Origin: Allocoleopsis franciscana PCC 7113
GTDB lineage: Bacteria > Cyanobacteriota > Cyanobacteriia > Cyanobacteriales > Coleofasciculaceae
NCBI RefSeq assembly: GCF_000317515.1
Contig: NC_019738.1
Span: 5,420,001-5,484,000 of the forward strand
Direction of reading: 5' to 3'
Length of the DNA stretch: 64,000 nucleotides
Numbering within the stretch: position 1 is the stretch's first letter; each line of letters begins with the position of its first letter. The translations under genes were made by a program, and so were the position numbers. This document shows positions 60,745 to 64,000 of the stretch, in pieces. The notes beneath the pieces are model-generated. The model was not told the DNA's origin. It saw nothing but the letters and a program-made list of their open reading frames with translations, and did no database searches.

Positions 60745-60772
60745 GATGAGGGCCAATTTTGACGCCCTCATC
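60745..60772 (+). terminator. hairpin terminator after the ureohydrolase gene
   Basis: A 9-bp stem (GATGAGGGC/GCCCTCATC) with a 10-nt loop, followed by TTTCATG. The T-tract is short, so efficiency is uncertain. Confidence 0.55.
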
Positions 60773-60838
60773 TTTCATGAAAACACTATTTAATGAGTTC
60801 GGGTCAAGGAAAAATTTTGTTGATAACAACTAAGCGAT

Positions 60839-61414
60839 ATGAATCTCATGGAAAAGACTGGAACTCCTGTTGGCAGTTATGCTCCGGATTTTGAACTACC
60901 AGGAATTGATGATAAGGTTCATCACCTCTCCTATTACCTACAAAATTGGCAAGTCATAGGAGTCATCTTCCTAAGCAACCACTGTCCTGTTGTCTTGTCT
61001 TATCTAGACAGACTCAAGCAAATTCAAGCTCAGTTTCAGAACCAAGGCTTTACCTTAATTGGTATTAACGCTAACGATGCTGAGCAAGACTCGGAAGAAA
61101 GCTTCAAAACTATGAAGCAATTTGCTCTGGCTCGGCAACTCAATTTTCCTTACCTTTGGGATTCTACTCAGGATGTGGCGCATAGCTTTGGAGTGGAAAG
61201 AACGCCGGAGGCGTTTGTGATCGATCACAAAGGAATTCTCCGCTATAACGGTCGAATTGACGATAATCCACAAGAGGAAAACGCCGTCACCGTGCCTTAT
61301 TTGCAAAATGCGATCGCGGCTTTACTCTCAGGACAAGAGGTTCATCCAGATGCAACAAAGGCAATTGGCTGCGCGATTAAGTGGCGAAACGAGTTAAAAA
61401 TGGGTAATGAGTAA
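60839..61414 (+). CDS. thioredoxin-fold redoxin (AhpC/TSA-like)
   Basis: A 191-residue thioredoxin-superfamily protein. It opens with GSYAPDFELPGIDDKVHHL, then IFLSNHCPVVLSYLDRLKQIQAQFQNQGFTLIGINANDAEQDSEE, WDSTQDVAHSFGVERTPEAFVIDHKGILRYNGRIDDNP. The active site has a single cysteine before proline (HCPVV) in place of CxxC, as in the family of redoxins typical of cyanobacteria with a peroxiredoxin-like or unknown activity. The final residues are encoded by a heptamer repeat. The start may be M1 or M4 (60848). Confidence 0.85.
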   Translation: MNLMEKTGTPVGSYAPDFELPGIDDKVHHLSYYLQNWQVIGVIFLSNHCPVVLSYLDRLKQIQAQFQNQGFTLIGINANDAEQDSEESFKTMKQFALARQLNFPYLWDSTQDVAHSFGVERTPEAFVIDHKGILRYNGRIDDNPQEENAVTVPYLQNAIAALLSGQEVHPDATKAIGCAIKWRNELKMGNE

Positions 61415-61431
61415 TGGGTAATGGGTAATGG
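61401..61431. repeat. heptanucleotide repeat at the redoxin 3' end
   Basis: TGGGTAA, TGAGTAA, TGGGTAA, TGGGTAA plus TGG. The second unit contains the stop TAA of the redoxin frame, so the repeat defines the protein's end (MGNE). Confidence 0.65.
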
Positions 61432-61516
61432 ATAAGACCAACATCGGTAATAGAGACAGACAAACCTCTAGACTGTTATCGTATGGGGGAGGAAATGGAG
61501 AAAAAAGAGTCGTAGC

Positions 61517-62245
61517 ATGGGGATAAAATACCGACGGGTTTTACTAAAGTTGAGCGGTGAAGCCTTGATGGGCGAACTGGGCTACGGTATTGATCCGAGT
61601 GTCGTTCAAGAAATTGCCACTGAAGTCGCCGAGGTGGTGGGTGAAGGCGTCCAAATGGCTATTGTTGTTGGCGGCGGTAACATCTTTCGTGGTATCAAAG
61701 CCTCAGCGGCAGGAATGGATCGGGCAACGGCTGACTACATCGGGATGATTGCCACGGTGATGAACGCTATGACTTTGCAAGATGCCTTAGAGCGAATGGG
61801 AATACCGACACGAGTTCAAACGGCGATCGCCATGCAAGAAGTGGCAGAACCCTATATCCGCCGTCGAGCTATTCGCCATCTGGAAAAAGGGCGTGTTGTA
61901 ATTTTTGGCGCAGGTAGTGGGAATCCTTTCTTTACGACTGACACAACGGCTGCTCTACGCGCCGCAGAAATCGATGCTGAAGTGATCTTTAAGGCGACGA
62001 AAGTCGATGGAATTTATGATTCCGACCCTCATCAAAATCCAACAGCCCGCCGCTTTCAGAGCCTTACCTACAGTCATGTCCTGACTCATGACTTGCGGGT
62101 GATGGACAGTACAGCGATCGCATTATGTAAAGAGAATAATATCCCGATTATGGTATTTGATCTTACGGTGCGGGGTAATATCCACCGCGCTGTTAAGGGA
62201 GAACCTGTCGGAACCATTGTGGGAGGTTTTTGTGAAGTTATCTGA
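61517..62245 (+). CDS. pyrH: UMP kinase
   Basis: Phosphorylates UMP to UDP with ATP in pyrimidine nucleotide synthesis; cytosolic hexamer. The 242 residues have [10 protein letters not shown] at the N-terminus, [62 protein letters not shown] and GTIVGG at the end, all family motifs. It overlaps frr by 14 bp (frr starts at 62232), the well-known pyrH-frr pair. Confidence 0.97.
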   Translation: MGIKYRRVLLKLSGEALMGELGYGIDPSVVQEIATEVAEVVGEGVQMAIVVGGGNIFRGIKASAAGMDRATADYIGMIATVMNAMTLQDALERMGIPTRVQTAIAMQEVAEPYIRRRAIRHLEKGRVVIFGAGSGNPFFTTDTTAALRAAEIDAEVIFKATKVDGIYDSDPHQNPTARRFQSLTYSHVLTHDLRVMDSTAIALCKENNIPIMVFDLTVRGNIHRAVKGEPVGTIVGGFCEVI

Positions 62246-62780
62246 TGCTGAAAGTAATATGCAGAAAGCGGTAGAGGCGACTCAACGCGCTTTCAATACC
62301 ATTCGCACAGGTCGCGCCAATGCGACCCTACTCGACCGGGTAATGGTGGACTATTATGGTTCCCCTACACCCCTGAAGTCTCTGGCGAATATCAATACGC
62401 CGGATGCAAGTACCATTACCATCCAACCCTATGACAAGACCAGTCTGAACGTGGTCGAGAAAGCCATTCAACTATCAGACATTGGCTTGACTCCCAATAA
62501 CGATGGTCAGGTCATTCGGTTGAATGTTCCGCCATTAACCAGCGAACGCCGCAAGGAGTTTGTGAAAATGGCTAGCAAGTTTGCGGAAGAAGGGAAAGTT
62601 GCGATTCGCAATATTCGCCGCGACGCTGTTGACTCTGTCCGCAAACAGGAAAAAAGTAGTGAAATCTCTGAGGATGAGTCGAAAGATCTTCAGGACAAGA
62701 TTCAAAAACTGACGGATAAGCACATTGCCAAAATTGATGAGTTACTAGCGGAGAAGGAAAAAGATATCACAACGCTTTAA
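62232..62780 (+). CDS. frr: ribosome recycling factor
   Basis: Together with EF-G splits post-termination ribosomes. The GTG at 62232-62234 ([37 protein letters not shown]) is chosen: GGGAGG lies 5 bp upstream, and the product is 182 residues as in the family (about 183-186). The upstream frame to 62157 is shadow. Motifs [23 protein letters not shown] and [16 protein letters not shown] are typical. The start lies inside pyrH, translationally coupled. Confidence 0.97.
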   Translation: MKLSDAESNMQKAVEATQRAFNTIRTGRANATLLDRVMVDYYGSPTPLKSLANINTPDASTITIQPYDKTSLNVVEKAIQLSDIGLTPNNDGQVIRLNVPPLTSERRKEFVKMASKFAEEGKVAIRNIRRDAVDSVRKQEKSSEISEDESKDLQDKIQKLTDKHIAKIDELLAEKEKDITTL

Positions 62781-63248
62781 TGCAGAGAGTCTCATACAAC
62801 TGAAAAGAGTGAGCCGACAAACCCCTTGTTTTCTTCAAGTTGATCAGAATGGAGTGGTGGCTCACTCCTCATGCTCAAAGAACTCTTTTCCTGTTCATAG
62901 GTAAGCTGGTCTTTGAAAAGTGTTAGCTGCGCGATGAAGTCTAGGAAGATAGACTGGCATTCGCCGCCCAATTACGCCTGTTTAGATTTTGAGAAAATGT
63001 AAAACTTTTATGAACTATTCTTTGCAGATCTAGCCAACCTGATACTCGGTGTAAATAATGAATGAAAGCTAAGGACTGTTCCGTTAGGCAGCGAAGCGAA
63101 GAAATCTCTCAAATAGTCCAGATATCCTGCCTAAAGCCCGGAAAATAATGGAGCAAGGCTTTAAATATTTGGGTGATGGTGAAAAATATCATTTCCCAAA
63201 TTTGCCAGTACCTAGAACTTAGGCATTTTGACATTAAGGAGAATCGAC
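62781..63248. other. gene-free interval with a C-terminal fragment
   Basis: A repeat with GCGAAGCGAAG (about 63095) precedes a short frame (63148-63222) reading MEQGFKYLGDGEKYHFPNLPVPRT, with in-frame extension to 63088 (PDILPKARKI...). It may be the end of a lost gene interrupted by the repeat. A GTGAGCC...GGCTCAC inverted repeat occurs at 62810-62867. Confidence 0.4.
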
Positions 63249-63686
63249 ATGGGACTTACCGATGGTCTGAATGACTCAAATAAAAAAGATAGCTTAGTGG
63301 CTGACACCGTAAATTTGATGGACGAACATGTCAATGCCAAGAGCGGGCTTGGTGGTATGGCATGGAAAGCCGCCTATGGAACTGTAAAGGGAGTCAAGCC
63401 AGGTTATATTGAAGGAGCTGTAGAACGGCTTCTGCCGGAATGCTTAGTAGCGCTCGATCCCATGTGGAGTGAGGGCGTACAGGCAGGTGACCCAGTTCAA
63501 CACCTTAGCCAGAACAGCTCTCGTGCGGCTGACGCATTGCTAGGTATCACCGATGCCAGAATCGAGAAAACCAGCAACGGCATGGTGCGAAGCGCCTATA
63601 AGCAACTTCGCGGGTCAGCCAAGAATGAGGTGGAGACGGCAGTACCCAGCTTAGCCAAAATCATCGATAAGTACACCAAGAGCTAA
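63249..63686 (+). CDS. DUF6918-like protein
   Basis: A 145-residue soluble protein starting MGLTDGLNDSNKKDSLVADTVNLMDEHVNAKSGLGGMAWKAAYGTVKGVKPGYIEGAVERLLPECLVALDPMW. It matches what I know of DUF6918, a family found in actinobacteria and cyanobacteria, function unknown. ATG 63249 is preceded by a strong AAGGAG. It stands alone, followed by a small membrane-protein gene. Confidence 0.75.
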   Translation: MGLTDGLNDSNKKDSLVADTVNLMDEHVNAKSGLGGMAWKAAYGTVKGVKPGYIEGAVERLLPECLVALDPMWSEGVQAGDPVQHLSQNSSRAADALLGITDARIEKTSNGMVRSAYKQLRGSAKNEVETAVPSLAKIIDKYTKS

Positions 63687-63876
63687 ATGGCGCTGACTTG
63701 ACCGATAAGAGCGGCAGAAGCCGGAGCCTGATTCCGTTCTCCTGCCGTTGATGACAACGTAAAGTCAGTATTCAACGCTCTCCGCTCTCAAGAGTGAGCC
63801 ACCCTCACAAGCCTTTAGTCGTCGATAATGAGGCATGAGAGTTTTGTTGTACTAGTGTCTTTGCGAGTATAGAGTG

Positions 63877-63987
63877 ATGGAAAATACTGAGTGGCTCAAT
63901 TGGGTGGCCGGTGGACTAGCGATCGCCATTTTCATTGGTGGAATGCTGATGATGTTCACAACCGTTTGGACAACCAAGAAAAAATAA
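63877..63987 (+). CDS. 36-residue single-helix membrane protein
   Basis: MENTEWLNWVAGGLAIAIFI, then GGMLMMFTTVWTTKKK: one transmembrane helix with basic end, a typical architecture of small cyanobacterial membrane subunits. It ends at TAA 63985-63987. I could not equate it with any of the known photosystem small subunits. No strong ribosome-binding site. It is too short to rely on coding statistics. Confidence 0.5.
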   Translation: MENTEWLNWVAGGLAIAIFIGGMLMMFTTVWTTKKK

Positions 63988-64000
63988 CTCAGTTAACCTT

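Noticed and set aside
1-64000. rRNA and tRNA genes
   Set aside because: I looked for conserved tRNA T-arm and anticodon patterns and rRNA signatures in the intergenic regions and recognised none; a tRNAscan/Infernal run would be decisive.

Overview
This window is chromosomal DNA of a cyanobacterium, probably a large filamentous or mat-forming one (inference). The palindrome GCGATCGC (HIP1) recurs throughout, in genes and between them. Many gene families are typical of cyanobacteria: a pilMNOQ set without pilP, SLH/DUF1565 surface proteins, an ASRT-like protein, DUF3611, a DrrAB-type exporter and ThyX. Heptanucleotide tandem repeats and small palindromic repeats are common. No rRNA, tRNA or CRISPR array was recognised.

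Left part (1-9 kb): a [2Fe-2S] ferredoxin, cobyric acid synthase (cobQ), a PrxQ/BCP peroxiredoxin, a two-gene ABC-2 exporter, then an AT-rich dUMP/dTMP block. In that block dCMP deaminase and dUTPase overlap by ATGA and thyX diverges from them.

Decay zone (8.85-12.9 kb): a FAS1 remnant and a CHASE3 sensor histidine kinase broken by two in-frame stops and a complete 1774-bp insertion sequence (9906-11679). The IS has ~21-bp terminal inverted repeats, an 8-bp target duplication, an ISKra4-like transposase with a compensating frameshift pair, a 136-aa passenger gene and three copies of a 7-nt-loop hairpin. A NACHT-NTPase remnant follows.

Membrane-stress cluster (12.9-21.9 kb): three MscS-type channels, two DUF389 proteins, a DUF2254 protein, a DUF3611 protein, and a winged-helix regulator with two tiny DUF5985-like membrane proteins. 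Two copies of an unusual 11+11+9 bp intergenic repeat bracket this cluster.

Sugar/osmolyte region (23.6-35.5 kb): a GH65 glycoside phosphorylase/hydrolase with a PfkB sugar kinase; remnants of a DUF262 protein and a HEPN protein; then an AI-2E-family transporter, an Nramp-like transporter lacking the usual DPGN motif, a translationally coupled pair of small membrane proteins, a HAD phosphatase, an ASRT-like protein with no rhodopsin nearby, a GH13 trehalose-synthase-like enzyme and an LLM-class flavin oxidoreductase. With the MscS cluster, this reads as a possible osmotic/desiccation-stress neighbourhood (inference).

Right part (35.5-64 kb): mostly core genes. They include a TPR/O-GlcNAc-transferase-like protein, a flavoprotein disulfide-reductase relative lacking the redox cysteines, a CobD-like aminotransferase, HU, pilM-N-O-Q, a sugar ABC-transporter lipoprotein, a Tat/lipoprotein esterase, two SLH proteins (one with an internal SLH duplication), a peptidoglycan-binding protein, an LCP-family wall-polymer ligase, an agmatinase-like ureohydrolase, a redoxin, and the overlapping pyrH-frr pair.
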